Shown piece after piece: positions 45,361 through 56,289 of a stretch of DNA of 64,000 nt (position 1 is its first letter; every line of letters starts with the position of its first letter). Location: assembly GCF_000708045.1 (NCBI RefSeq), contig NZ_ANIE01000009.1, positions 124,001 to 188,000 on the forward strand. The letters are read 5' to 3'. Position numbers and translations under genes: made by a program. The notes under the pieces are model-generated. The model did not search any database. It saw nothing but the letters and a program-made list of their open reading frames with translations, and had not been told where the DNA came from. Source of the stretch: Marinobacter nitratireducens. GTDB lineage: Bacteria > Pseudomonadota > Gammaproteobacteria > Pseudomonadales > Oleiphilaceae.

Positions 45361-45437
45361 TTCCGACAACGATCAAAACGAACGGTGGGTAATTCCGCCT
45401 GCCAGTTCTGTCCGAATTACATATTGCGAGGTTCATC

Positions 45438-46037
45438 ATGAACAACGAATTCAATGCCCTGCCTGTGCAGGACCTGGCGCGCACCGGCGCCATCAGTACC
45501 GCCAAGCCCGTCGCCCAGATTGGCAGTGACGACTCTGCTGTTCATCTGCTGAAAGACTTTGCCGAGCAGCGGCCACCGTCTCTCAGTTCAACCATGCCGG
45601 TATCTGAGGCCCGCCTTTGGATGCGGCTGGCCGACACGCCCATCAAGCTGGTCGAGAATCAAACCGGCGACTGTATCGGTATCCTGACCATCCACGACGT
45701 CAACGGTGAAAAGCCGATGATGGCTGCCAACCGACAAGGCACCGCCATTCCTGAGATACGGGTGCGTGACATCATGCGCCCCCTCAGTGAACTGCCCGCC
45801 ATCCATTATCGGGATCTCCGGGCCGCAACGGTGGGGGATCTGGTCAGTACCTTCCGGGAAGTTCACGAAGAGTATCTTCTGGTGCTGGATGACGACTGGA
45901 ATAACCCGTCGCAAACCTATCTCCGTGGCTTGATCGGTGCAAGGGATCTGGTACAGCGTCTGGATCTGAGTCTGGACCTTGAGCATCGGGCAACCCGGTT
46001 TTATGAAATTGTAAACGTGGTTCAGGGAGGGTTCTGA
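45438..46037 (+). CDS. CBS-like domain protein
   Basis: A 199-residue soluble protein. Residues ~45-125 (SLSSTMPVSEARLWM, PIKLVENQTGDCIGILTIHDV) and ~108-180 (VRDIMRPLSELPAIHYRDL, YLLVLDDDWNNPSQTYLRGL, IGARDLVQRL) look like two divergent CBS motifs. Such domains sense adenine nucleotides. It is bracketed by the two LPQAPP proteins in the same orientation with short gaps, suggesting one operon. Function unknown. Confidence 0.7.
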   Translation: MNNEFNALPVQDLARTGAISTAKPVAQIGSDDSAVHLLKDFAEQRPPSLSSTMPVSEARLWMRLADTPIKLVENQTGDCIGILTIHDVNGEKPMMAANRQGTAIPEIRVRDIMRPLSELPAIHYRDLRAATVGDLVSTFREVHEEYLLVLDDDWNNPSQTYLRGLIGARDLVQRLDLSLDLEHRATRFYEIVNVVQGGF

Positions 46038-46047
46038 CCGTAACCAA

Positions 46048-46084
46048 GGTGCCAGAAGGTCGAAAATAACGATCTTTTGGCACC
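46048..46084. other. Hairpin between the CBS-like and second LPQAPP genes
   Basis: GGTGCCAGAAGGTCG and CGATCTTTTGGCACC pair over about 15 bp with a few G-T pairs and a 7-base loop. The run of A follows rather than T, so it is not a plus-strand terminator; it may be a leader or processing structure. Confidence 0.45.
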
Positions 46085-46156
46085 AAAAAACCGTATTGAA
46101 TGGGGTCGTGTATGACGCGACACTCGTTCCTGACTTTTGTCATGCAAAGGACGCCC

Positions 46157-46468
46157 ATGCAGGACGCCCAGCAATATGCCCGGCCGAAGGTGCTTTGTGC
46201 ACTGATTCTATTTGCTTTCGGCCTCTCTGTTTTCCTTTCCCACTCGGTTCAGGCTGACTCCACGTTTATGGCTTGTGGGGGCGTCTCGTGCCTGATGGCC
46301 GATGACGTTGCGGGCGATGGAAACCAGGACGGAGAGTTGACCCGGGGCGTGGTCTTTTCCGGTTTTGTTTCGCCTCTGGCCTGTGACTCTTCTGTTTCTC
46401 TTCCCCATGCTGTTCTGGTGCACCGCGCCAGCTTCCCGGTGTTGCCACAGGCGCCACCCCTGGTCTGA
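46157..46468 (+). CDS. Small exported protein with C-terminal LPQAPP motif
   Basis: A 103-residue protein of unknown function. The ATG at 46157 is chosen because AAGGACG lies just upstream and gives a clean signal peptide (VLCALILFAFGLSVFLSHSVQA). The frame is open back to 46100 with three earlier ATGs. The mature part has two nearby Cys (MACGGVSCLMAD) and ends ASFPVLPQAPPLV, like the 113-residue protein at 45.0 kb. The two may be distant paralogues that keep only the membrane leader and tail. Confidence 0.6.
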   Translation: MQDAQQYARPKVLCALILFAFGLSVFLSHSVQADSTFMACGGVSCLMADDVAGDGNQDGELTRGVVFSGFVSPLACDSSVSLPHAVLVHRASFPVLPQAPPLV

Positions 46469-46559
46469 AGACCGTTATCAGGAACGGAGCCAATGCCGCT
46501 CATCCTGACTACCCTGTTAAAAGACAACGTCCAAACCTTCCACATCTGGAGGATATTTC

Positions 46560-47981
<1,422 letters not shown>

Positions 47982-48004
47982 AACGAATACCGGAGAGATC
48001 CAGA

Positions 48005-49804
48005 ATGACTAAGCGTAAGATCCACATCACTGACGTTATCCTGAGGGACGCCCATCAATCCCTGATCGCCACCCGTCTGCGTACTGAGGACATGTTGCCG
48101 GCCTGTGAATGGCTCGACCAGGCTGGTTACTGGTCCCTGGAATGCTGGGGTGGCGCTACCTTCGACGCCTGCGTACGGTTCCTGAAAGAAGATCCCTGGG
48201 AGCGTCTGCGCACCTTGCGTAAGGCACTGCCGAATACCCGTCTGCAGATGCTGCTTCGTGGCCAGAACCTGCTGGGTTATCGCCATTACGGTGATGACGT
48301 TGTTGAGGCCTTCGTGGCAAAAGCGGCGGAAAACGGCATTGATGTGTTCCGGGTGTTTGATGCGCTGAACGATGTGCGCAACCTGGAAACCAGTATCAAG
48401 GCCGTAAAAAAGGCGGGCAAACACGCCCAGGGCACCCTGTGTTACACCGTCAGCCCGGTTCACGATACCGATGCCTATCTGGAGCAGGCCAGAGCCATGG
48501 CTGACATGGGCGCTGACAGCATTGCCATCAAGGACATGGCGGGCCTGCTGACCCCATCGGTCACGGCTGAACTGGTCGGCAAGCTCAAAAAGACGCTCAA
48601 TCTGCCGGTATTCCTGCATTCCCATGCCACCTCCGGGATGGCACCGATGTGTCAGTGGGCCGCCATGGAAGCCGGGGTTGATCACATTGATACCGCATTG
48701 TCTGCCTTCGCCGGAGGTACCAGTCACCCGCCGACAGAATCCCTGGTGGCCGCGCTTCACGATGCCGGCTATGAGACGGGCCTGAACCTGGAATTGCTGG
48801 ACAAGGCCACCGGCCATTTCCGCGAAGTGCGCAAAAAGTACCACCAGTTTGAAAGCGCCTACAACGGTGTTGATACCTCGGTGCTGCTGTCTCAGGTGCC
48901 GGGCGGGATGATGTCCAACCTGGCCAACCAGCTCAAGGAACAGGGAGCGCTGGATCGCATTCAGGAAGTGTTCGAGGAGATTCCGCGCGTCCGCAAGGAT
49001 CTGGGCTTCCCGCCGCTGGTGACGCCAACGTCCCAGATCGTGGGTACCCAGGCGGTGATCAATGTTCTGGGCGGCAAACGTTATGACAGCATCACCAATG
49101 AAGTGAAAAAGTATCTCCAGGGCTGGTACGGCAAGGCGCCTGCGGCCGTAGACAGCGCACTCCAGCGCCGTGCGGTTGGCAACGAGGAGCTGGTTGAGGA
49201 ACGCCCGGCGAACCTGATCCCACGGGAACTGGAAGATCTGCGCAAGCAGGTCGGTGACCTGGCAACCAGCGACGAGGACGTGCTCACTTACGCCATGTTC
49301 CCGGACCAGGCCAAGTCCTACCTGGAGCAGCGCCGAGACGGAACCCTGCAGCCAGAGAAACTGGAGCCGGTACCATCCGGCCAGGCCGGTGGCAATCTCT
49401 CAACCAAGTTCAAGATTACGGTGCACGGTGAGAGCTACGATATTCACGTCACCGGGGCCAGTCCGACGGGCGAGAATGAGCGCCGTTTTTACATGACGGT
49501 CGACGGCGTGCCTGAGGAAATCCACCTCGCATCCGAAGGTGACGGCGACGCCGGCTCCCGTTCCAGTGGCGGCCGGGCATCGGCAACCAAGGAAGGGCAT
49601 GTAACCACGAGCATGCCGGGTAATATCGTTGATGTTCTGGTGAGCGAGGGTGACCAGGTCGAAGCCGGAGATCCGGTGTTGATCATCGAAGCCATGAAAA
49701 TGGAAACGGAAGTGAAAGCGACCATCTCCGGAACGGTGAAGGAAGTTGCGATTACCAAAGGCGATCGTGTGGTGCCCGGTGAAGTCCTGATCGATATCGA
49801 GTAA
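48005..49804 (+). CDS. pycB: Pyruvate carboxylase subunit B (carboxyltransferase plus biotinyl domain)
   Basis: A 599-residue protein. Residues ~1-460 form the carboxyltransferase domain (VILRDAHQSLIATRLRTEDM, GGATFDAC, IKDMAGLL and LHSHATSG). The C-terminal ~75 residues form a biotinyl domain with EAMKMETE, the lysine at 565 being biotinylated. With PycA it makes oxaloacetate from pyruvate, which replenishes the TCA cycle during growth on acids. OadA of decarboxylase pumps is similar, but no beta or gamma pump subunits are adjacent. Confidence 0.9.
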   Translation: MTKRKIHITDVILRDAHQSLIATRLRTEDMLPACEWLDQAGYWSLECWGGATFDACVRFLKEDPWERLRTLRKALPNTRLQMLLRGQNLLGYRHYGDDVVEAFVAKAAENGIDVFRVFDALNDVRNLETSIKAVKKAGKHAQGTLCYTVSPVHDTDAYLEQARAMADMGADSIAIKDMAGLLTPSVTAELVGKLKKTLNLPVFLHSHATSGMAPMCQWAAMEAGVDHIDTALSAFAGGTSHPPTESLVAALHDAGYETGLNLELLDKATGHFREVRKKYHQFESAYNGVDTSVLLSQVPGGMMSNLANQLKEQGALDRIQEVFEEIPRVRKDLGFPPLVTPTSQIVGTQAVINVLGGKRYDSITNEVKKYLQGWYGKAPAAVDSALQRRAVGNEELVEERPANLIPRELEDLRKQVGDLATSDEDVLTYAMFPDQAKSYLEQRRDGTLQPEKLEPVPSGQAGGNLSTKFKITVHGESYDIHVTGASPTGENERRFYMTVDGVPEEIHLASEGDGDAGSRSSGGRASATKEGHVTTSMPGNIVDVLVSEGDQVEAGDPVLIIEAMKMETEVKATISGTVKEVAITKGDRVVPGEVLIDIE

Positions 49805-49813
49805 GGCCGGCGG

Positions 49814-51127
49814 TTAAAGGTGGACGGCCAGGCTCAGAGTGGCCGTCCGCCGATCGTAATCGTATCGATCAATGTTGCTGTTGTTCTGAACCTGCTCCAC
49901 GTCGAGGCTCATCGACAGGGCTGATGTGAGTTTGTATGCCGTCTTTAAGGAATAGGCAAACCGATTGTCCTCCCGCCGAATGGTCAGCAGGCCTTCCGGG
50001 ATCTGCAAACGATGATCAGTCTGGTAGTGGCGGAAGCCGTAATTAGCAGACGCCCCGAGGCTCCAGTTTGATGTCACCTCGTAATCCAGTCCCAATTTGG
50101 CCGTTTGTGTCAGTGGAGAGACACTGAATGACTCGGTGCCGGTATCCAGATCCCGGCGGTCGTTGTAATCCACCCGATAGCGCGCATCCCAGGTCCAGTC
50201 GCCGAAACGGGTACGGTATTTCGTTTCGAACTGGTAGCGCTGGCCGTCATAAGGGCGATACCGCTCTGCAGCTTCAACCTGTTCTGCTTCCAGACCCAAA
50301 GTGCAGCGATCACGGGCGTTGTCCCGCAAACAGCCCTTGACCTGGAAATCGGTAAAGACCCGCATTCTCTGTTCACGACTCTCACTGCCTTGCCAAAGCT
50401 GGTCGCCACCTATGCCAAGATTGAACCTGTAGCCATCGGGAAGGTAGGCCCATGCTAACTCCAGTCGCGCCAGATAAGTATCAAAGCCTTTGTATTCGTT
50501 ATAGCGCCGCCCATACAGTTGGGCCAGAATCTTCAGTGCGTGATTCCCGCTGCGCAATGGATAGCCGGAAACGGCGTTTACCGATTCGAAGAAGCTGCTG
50601 TCGAGGGTGGTCGCAGCGCTGTCCGGGAAGAGTGCAATGTTGTCCTCGTAGCCTGTCCCCAGGGAAACTAGGGCCTGCCATGGTTGGCTTGGAAGCTCGG
50701 AGCCCAGTTCCTTTAGCTGGCCGTAGGCGAGCTTGGTCAGGTTCTCTTTGGAGCTGTTTCTGGCTGCATCACGGAAAGCACGTCGGGCTTTGGTTGTGTC
50801 ATCCTCGGCAAGGGCGATGAGTCCGAGGTTGTAGAATGCGAGGGCCCGTTGATTGGTGGGCAGGAGCGCCTCGAACATCTGCCGGGATTTGTCGTATTCG
50901 CCCAGTCGGTAGTACACGACACCGAGGTTGTAGGTTAGCGCCTTTGAAGACAGGGCTTCCGCAGCGGCCTCCAGCAGAGTACGGGCCTTGACCAGGTTTT
51001 CCTGCTGAAAGGCCTGAATGCCGGCAAGGAACTTTTTTTTCGCGGACGCTTCGGTGTCGGCAAGGCCGATTGTTGGCCAGGCGATCAGAAAACACAGCGC
51101 GAAGGTGAAGAAAGATTTTTGCAACAA
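49814..51127 (-). CDS. TPR-repeat outer-membrane beta-barrel protein
   Basis: A 437-residue exported protein. After a signal peptide (ALCFLIAWPTIGLA) come three to four TPR-like helical repeats (residues ~30-150: FLAGIQAFQQENLVKARTLL, LTYNLGVVYYRLGEYDKSR, LAFYNLGLIALAEDDTTKAR). A C-terminal barrel follows (~160-437) with many aromatic strands, ending SLAVHL. TPR-plus-barrel proteins are used to move surface proteins or polysaccharides across the outer membrane; this one is unassigned. The start appears to be TTG. It may belong to the sigma/anti-sigma operon 100 bases upstream. Confidence 0.75.
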   Translation of the reverse strand: MLQKSFFTFALCFLIAWPTIGLADTEASAKKKFLAGIQAFQQENLVKARTLLEAAAEALSSKALTYNLGVVYYRLGEYDKSRQMFEALLPTNQRALAFYNLGLIALAEDDTTKARRAFRDAARNSSKENLTKLAYGQLKELGSELPSQPWQALVSLGTGYEDNIALFPDSAATTLDSSFFESVNAVSGYPLRSGNHALKILAQLYGRRYNEYKGFDTYLARLELAWAYLPDGYRFNLGIGGDQLWQGSESREQRMRVFTDFQVKGCLRDNARDRCTLGLEAEQVEAAERYRPYDGQRYQFETKYRTRFGDWTWDARYRVDYNDRRDLDTGTESFSVSPLTQTAKLGLDYEVTSNWSLGASANYGFRHYQTDHRLQIPEGLLTIRREDNRFAYSLKTAYKLTSALSMSLDVEQVQNNSNIDRYDYDRRTATLSLAVHL

Positions 51128-51229
51128 GAAAGCTCGGCCTTATACATTCTTATGTAAGGCTAGCTTAACGCACAAATGCCCACAGGATAAGATCCCGTGT
51201 GCGGAGGTGGTGGAGCAGAACCTCAGTGA

Positions 51230-51688
51230 CTACTGCTGGCCGGTCGCATTGAGTTCCGGGTTATTGAGCAGGTCCAGTTGATCACCGTTCAGAAGGTCCA
51301 GATCCCCGCCGCCGGGAAGCAGGTCCGGATCAGTAAGATCCGGAAGCTCGCCAACGGTATCGTCAATAATCTCTTCGCCGGGAAGCAGTTCATCCAGCGC
51401 ATCCCGGATTTCGCGGGTCTCGGATGAGAGCGTCTCCTGAAGGTTCTGGGTTTCATCCGCCAGTTCGTTCAGTTCGAGAGGCTCAATGTCACTTGCGGTG
51501 TCCAGTTGATTCAGCGACTCCGGAATTTCCATTTCCTGGACAAAAGACGCATCCAGTTCCTCATCATCCATCACCATGCGCATGGTGACGTCGTAATCCG
51601 TCTCCGCAGCGGCGACTGCGGGCAGGAGGCCGAGGCAGAGAATGCCGGCGATGAACAATCGGATCAATGCATGAGTTTCAGGCATCAT
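51230..51688 (-). CDS. Acidic secreted protein of an ECF sigma operon
   Basis: A 152-residue protein with a signal peptide (LFIAGILCLGLLPAVAAA). The very acidic Leu/Asp-rich mature part has near-repeats towards the C-terminus (DLTDPDLLPGG, DLDLLNGDQLDLLNN). No domain recognised. Its ATG overlaps the anti-sigma TGA, so it is translated with the sigma system and may be the periplasmic sensor, or bind Ca2+ through its Asp-rich repeats. Both are inference. Confidence 0.65.
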   Translation of the reverse strand: MMPETHALIRLFIAGILCLGLLPAVAAAETDYDVTMRMVMDDEELDASFVQEMEIPESLNQLDTASDIEPLELNELADETQNLQETLSSETREIRDALDELLPGEEIIDDTVGELPDLTDPDLLPGGGDLDLLNGDQLDLLNNPELNATGQQ

Positions 51689-52338
51689 GAAGATGGCTCC
51701 TTAGCCTGTTTCCCGATTTCTGTGCGGAACGTTTTCCGGTTACTTCCTTCGCCCAGATGGGCGACCAGAGTTCCCTGCCCAGGAAACAGGATGTTTAGTG
51801 GCAGTGCCAGGAGATTGTCTCCAGGCTTCAGATCGACTTTCCAGCTAACCTTGTGGTGGCCAGGAAATGGTGCGAGCTCCATGTTCGCCGGCAACTCCAG
51901 GGTCAGGGTGACGTCCTCCAGTGCCTCGTTGGAACTGAATGCGAGTCGTACCACCTGCTGTGTTATCTCCACTGGTGCTTCGGCGACCGGTGTGTCCGTC
52001 TCGGTCGTAACTGAAGGTTGCTGCTTGAACTCACTGCCTACGAACAGGCCGACCACCAGGGCTGCAGCAACAGCGCCGCCCCAGATTGGCGTTGTCCAGG
52101 AGCGCTCAGGCCGCGGCTGCTTGTCGCGAATTCCACTGAGTGCCTTTGCCTCAAAGTCCACGGATGGCTGGGGCGGCCGCGACACGGCGATCGTATCGGC
52201 AACAAAACGCGCTGCATCCAGATCCTGCGAGCAGGTTGCGCAGTTGTCCGCGTGCTGTTGCATTTGCCGTTCGATCGGCTCCGGCAGCTCACCGGCCGCG
52301 TAGTCGTCCAGGCATTGGTTGAATTCGTTACAGTTCAT
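51685..52338 (-). CDS. Zinc-finger (ZAS) transmembrane anti-sigma factor
   Basis: A 217-residue protein. The N-terminus has Cys3, His29, Cys33 and Cys36 (H-ADN-C-AT-C), the zinc-binding anti-sigma motif, followed by one membrane helix (about residues 90-112, WGGAVAAALVVGLFVGSEF) and a periplasmic domain. The ATG at 52338 is preferred over the open frame to 52377 because it has GAGGTGAC upstream and gives the canonical zinc motif. It should sequester the sigma factor encoded 10 bases upstream until an envelope signal. Confidence 0.88.
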   Translation of the reverse strand: MNCNEFNQCLDDYAAGELPEPIERQMQQHADNCATCSQDLDAARFVADTIAVSRPPQPSVDFEAKALSGIRDKQPRPERSWTTPIWGGAVAAALVVGLFVGSEFKQQPSVTTETDTPVAEAPVEITQQVVRLAFSSNEALEDVTLTLELPANMELAPFPGHHKVSWKVDLKPGDNLLALPLNILFPGQGTLVAHLGEGSNRKTFRTEIGKQAKEPSS

Positions 52339-52348
52339 TGCAGTCACC

Positions 52349-52936
52349 TCAGTGAGAGTCACGCAATTGCTCCTCAAAAGGTTCCAGTCGTTCCTGAAAT
52401 TTTGTTCTCACCAGCGCGCGGACCCGGTGCAGTCGGGACTTAATCGTACCAATGGGCACCTCCAGAATCTCGGCTATGTCTTCCTGACGCCAGCCATCAC
52501 TGTCGTGCAGCAGAAGCAGCGTGCGCTGATCGGGCTGAAGTTCACCAATAACCTGCTTGAGCAGTTCGCTGCGTTGGTCACCTTCGGTATGGCCCAGTGG
52601 GTCTGGGGCCGCGCTTTCAAGTGACTCCAGGTAACTGGTTGGGTGTTCCGGATTGTCGAGGGCGCTGGCATTCATTTCTCTGCCGGCAGGGCGTTTCCGG
52701 ATGTTGTCGATGAACTGCCGATACAGGACCCGGGCAATCCATGGGCGTAACTGCGACACCTGCTCCATCTCTTCCAGTTTTGGGAACAGTTTGGTTACCA
52801 CCTCCTGTACCAGATCCTCAGCATCGTGGGAGCGGCCAGTCAAACGATAGGCATAGTTATACATCGGCTGCAGGTGCGGCTGAATCAGGTTTTCAAACCG
52901 CTTTGATTTGGACTGGCGGAACGGTAGCAGAGCCAA
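52349..52936 (-). CDS. ECF-family sigma factor (zinc anti-sigma type)
   Basis: A 195-residue sigma factor. Region 2 (about 20-90) has YNYAYRLTGRSHDAEDLVQE and LRPWIARVLYRQFID. Region 4 (about 130-185) has LQPDQRTLLLLHDSDGWRQE and VPIGTIKSRLHRVRALV. The start is a TTG with AGAGGTA upstream. Its gene diverges from the lipase lipoprotein gene across 291 bases. The lipase side carries a GGAACC-N16-CGTTGA pattern that may be its promoter. Confidence 0.9.
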   Translation of the reverse strand: MALLPFRQSKSKRFENLIQPHLQPMYNYAYRLTGRSHDAEDLVQEVVTKLFPKLEEMEQVSQLRPWIARVLYRQFIDNIRKRPAGREMNASALDNPEHPTSYLESLESAAPDPLGHTEGDQRSELLKQVIGELQPDQRTLLLLHDSDGWRQEDIAEILEVPIGTIKSRLHRVRALVRTKFQERLEPFEEQLRDSH

Positions 52937-53144
52937 ATGAGTACCTCTGAGTAGCTTGCCCGGCCCCTTTGATCTTCTGTCAGAGTTTTTTTGGGGCTCT
53001 TTCGTTAGCGTCCTCCTATGGTACCAGTGCGTCCGCCTGGTAGGTATGTCGTTTTGTTAAAAAAATGAATCATTGTTTTTCCAACATAGGCCGAGGGTTA
53101 CGTCGATTGATCAGCCAGTCTTGAAAAAAATCCGGTTTCAAATT

Positions 53145-53172
53145 GGAACCTTTGCAATTAGACCTCCGTTGA
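53145..53172 (+). promoter_or_regulatory. Candidate ECF-type promoter of the lipase gene
   Basis: GGAACC (53145-53150), 16 bases, then CGTTGA (53167-53172), a form common for ECF sigma factors, 56 bases before the lipase start. I found no equal motif before the sigma gene itself, so the link to the adjacent sigma is weak. Confidence 0.3.
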
Positions 53173-53227
53173 ATGCAACTAAAGGCGACGGATCGCTGGA
53201 TTACAAGAAACGAAGAGGTAGTAGACT

Positions 53228-56194
53228 ATGTTTATCAGAACGGCATTGATCACGGCGATCTCGGCAGCCACGTTTGGACTGTCGGGCTGCCTGGACAGCA
53301 GTAGCCAGACCCAGAAAAACAAAAGCCCAGACTATGTGATTAGCAGCCCGCAGACCGAGCGCGGTGTTTTTCCGGTCTTCGATCCCCTTGAGACAGCATT
53401 CCCGATTCCGAGTGACGCTCTGTTCAAGCTCAGCACTGTCGACGATGGCACAATGCTTAACGGCTCGGATCCGGCCAATCCGGTCACCACCGGCCTTGGT
53501 TTCATGGATGGGAACTCGGTGCTGGCGCCTATTGATATCAAAATCAGCGCAAGTATCGATAGCCAGCAGGTGTTGGACGCACGCGATTTCGTCGATGTTG
53601 ACGGTCAGGTCATACCGAATCCGGACCAGAATGTGTTCCTGGTTCCCGTCGAGTATGCCGGCGGAGATGCGCTCAAACCATCGGCGGGTGAAGTTGCTGG
53701 CTTGACGCCAGCGGAGCGTTATCGCCAGGCGCTGCGCCTGCAGGAACAAGGCGATGCCGCGGGTGCAGATGAGATTTTCAGCGACCTGCTGGAGGAGAAC
53801 CTGCGGGTTGAGTTGCTCGACATTGATGGCGGGCAAAACAATCTGATTCGTGTGCTCCCGGTCAAGCCGCTGCAGGAAAAAACACAATACATCCTGGTGG
53901 TTACTAACGACATCGTGGATGCCGAAGGCAATCCACTTGTGGGATCTGTTACCTATCAAAGCGTGGCAGACCCGGACCGCACGCTTTCCAACGCAGCGTT
54001 CCAGCCCTTCCGCGATGTGATGCTTCCGGCCCGCCAGTTGGCTGCAGACTACTTTGACTTCAAACGGGAGACTCCGGAAGCCTCGGCTTTTTCATCGACG
54101 TTTAGCGATGTTGTCTACTCCACCACGATCACGACAACGTCTGTGGATGACATCCTGTTGGCCAACGCCGCTCCGGTGACTTACTTTCAATCAACGCTCC
54201 AGATTGCCAAGCGACAGAGCGAATTGGCGCGTCTCCAGGCGGGCTTCTATAACCTGAGTGATCAGCCGCTGGGAGCAGAGGCAACCGCCGAGGAATCGGC
54301 GTTGAATACCGCGATATACAACACTCTGACGGACACCGCGTTCCGTCTCTATAACGCGGACTTGGCTGCGATCCTTCAGGATGCCAACGCGAGCGGTGTC
54401 GTCGTTGCGTACGGTGATGTTGTCGCTGATGCCAGCACTGATCGCCGCGTTGCCCATGCTGTGCAGGTTGCCACGGCGATGGCCACGGATTCCTCTATGG
54501 ACGTTTCTGCTCAGGCGCAGTCTCTGGCTACTGCCGCAGAGCCCCTGCTGGACACGCCGAAACCGAGAACGGTGCGAGTGTTCAGTCAGCGAGACGGTGG
54601 CGATGTGAATCCGGCGCTCGCGCAGGAAGTTGCAGGAACGCCACTGAACATTCATGTATATGAAGGCGAAATTACCCTTCCTTACTACCAGTCACTGCCT
54701 GCGGAGGGTGACGGTTCCACTCTGACTTCCGGCAGCTGGGTGCCTGCGGACTTTAGCGGGGATGAAACCCTGGATAATGCGCCCTCTGACCGCATTACCT
54801 ACCGCTTTCCGTTTGCGGGAAAAACGACAGACACCAAGGTTCCGCTTGTGGTCGCTGCGCCAGACACCAATCAGCTATTGGTAGGTGGCCAGCAGCCCAT
54901 TAACGGTTACCCGGTCATCATCTATCAGCATGCGGTGACCACGGACCGTTCCGCGATTCTGCCGCTGGCAACAGCTGCCGGACTGCTCTGTGCTGATCCG
55001 AACAATACCTACGACTGTTTTGTCACCATTGGCATTGACCAGCCCCTGCACGGGATCTTTGGTCAGGGCCTGGTGGGGCTGAACCCGATTAGCGAACAGG
55101 CTGGGGCATCCGCAGATGCGACCGAACGCCACTTTGGGTTCGCAGCCGATGCCAATCTGGCGGCCACTCCCGCGGCGGAGCTTGATAGCCCCGAGTCCGG
55201 TAGTCTGTACCTGAACTTCGCGAACTACGCGAATACCAGGGACAACATGCGTCAGGGCGCGCTCGACCTGATGAACGTGAACGCGTCGCTGCAGGCTATT
55301 GAGGATGCAATCAATGCCTGCGCCGATTGTCCCCAGAACCTGAATCTGGATCCCAACCGAGTCTACTTCATCAGCCATTCCCTGAGTGGCATGGGAGGCG
55401 CTGCCGTCCCGCCAGTCATTCAGGCTGCGATTGATGCGGGCAATAGCAACTTGAACCCCATTACGGCGACCAACCTGTTCAATACCGGCGGGCAGTTCAC
55501 ACGGTTTGTGGAAAACTCCCCGTCTGTTGCCCCGCAAGTGCTGCCGGGATTGGATGCTGCGTCGGCCGGTCTGCTTGCGCAGGGCAGAACCGAGCTGAAC
55601 ATTTACTTCAATGTGTTCCAGGCATTGCTCGATTCTGCTGATCCGACTGCCTTTGCTTCCTTCTATGAGGGAAGTTCGACGCTGCTGACTGAAATCGCCG
55701 GAGTCGCCGATGACCCCGAGCGCCCGAGTGACGGCACCATTCCCAATGCGGCTGATGCTGTGCTTTATCAACAAGGCCCTCTGAGCACCACGATTGCTGA
55801 GACCGGTTTCGTAATTGATGGCGAAAATATGCCCCTGGCAGGTACCGACCCTCTGGCCGCCACCATGGGGGCAGAATCCACGCCGATCGCGACCGGAGGT
55901 TTGCCTTACATCACGCGCTATCTTGAAGGCTCTCACGCCAACCCGATCTCTGCCGGGCAGAAGAGTGCTGAGGCCTTCTCCTCCAGCGCGGTGTTCAACG
56001 AAATGGCGGCCCAGATGCTGGAGCTCTTCACCGACGGCACCGTCAGCGTGACCAACCCCTGTGTTGTGAAAGACGCCGACACCAGCGGCACAGACTGCAG
56101 TGACACTGGCGGCAATACCGACCCGGGTGAGACTCCGAGCGGTGGCGGCGGTGACACTGGCGGCGGCCTGCTCGACGGCGTGCTGGGTCTCTGA
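53228..56194 (+). CDS. Pla-1/VolA-like surface lipase lipoprotein
   Basis: A 988-residue protein. A lipoprotein signal ends FGLSGC, with Cys21 as the lipidation site. The N-terminal domain PVFDPLETAFPIPSDALFKL is the start of the Pla-1/cef and VolA family of extracellular (phospho)lipases. An alpha/beta-hydrolase domain holds the probable nucleophile at Ser718. The elbow reads ISHSLSGMGG, Ser-x-Ser-x-Ser in place of the usual Gly-x-Ser-x-Gly. A Gly-rich tail follows. Family members sit on the outer membrane and release fatty acids from lipids. DUF1302 and DUF1329 genes follow, probably in one transcription unit. Confidence 0.8.
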   Translation: MFIRTALITAISAATFGLSGCLDSSSQTQKNKSPDYVISSPQTERGVFPVFDPLETAFPIPSDALFKLSTVDDGTMLNGSDPANPVTTGLGFMDGNSVLAPIDIKISASIDSQQVLDARDFVDVDGQVIPNPDQNVFLVPVEYAGGDALKPSAGEVAGLTPAERYRQALRLQEQGDAAGADEIFSDLLEENLRVELLDIDGGQNNLIRVLPVKPLQEKTQYILVVTNDIVDAEGNPLVGSVTYQSVADPDRTLSNAAFQPFRDVMLPARQLAADYFDFKRETPEASAFSSTFSDVVYSTTITTTSVDDILLANAAPVTYFQSTLQIAKRQSELARLQAGFYNLSDQPLGAEATAEESALNTAIYNTLTDTAFRLYNADLAAILQDANASGVVVAYGDVVADASTDRRVAHAVQVATAMATDSSMDVSAQAQSLATAAEPLLDTPKPRTVRVFSQRDGGDVNPALAQEVAGTPLNIHVYEGEITLPYYQSLPAEGDGSTLTSGSWVPADFSGDETLDNAPSDRITYRFPFAGKTTDTKVPLVVAAPDTNQLLVGGQQPINGYPVIIYQHAVTTDRSAILPLATAAGLLCADPNNTYDCFVTIGIDQPLHGIFGQGLVGLNPISEQAGASADATERHFGFAADANLAATPAAELDSPESGSLYLNFANYANTRDNMRQGALDLMNVNASLQAIEDAINACADCPQNLNLDPNRVYFISHSLSGMGGAAVPPVIQAAIDAGNSNLNPITATNLFNTGGQFTRFVENSPSVAPQVLPGLDAASAGLLAQGRTELNIYFNVFQALLDSADPTAFASFYEGSSTLLTEIAGVADDPERPSDGTIPNAADAVLYQQGPLSTTIAETGFVIDGENMPLAGTDPLAATMGAESTPIATGGLPYITRYLEGSHANPISAGQKSAEAFSSSAVFNEMAAQMLELFTDGTVSVTNPCVVKDADTSGTDCSDTGGNTDPGETPSGGGGDTGGGLLDGVLGL

Positions 56195-56289
56195 TAGCCG
56201 GATACACCTAAACCAAATACCCAATAAAAACATGGGGCAAGCCGCGCCACACGGGCCCGGCTTGCCCAGAGAAAGCGGAGTAACATGTC

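Noticed and set aside
54875..56233. Open frame of 452 codons opposite the lipase gene
   Set aside because: The plus-strand lipase has a lipobox, family motifs and full length; the antisense product shows none.
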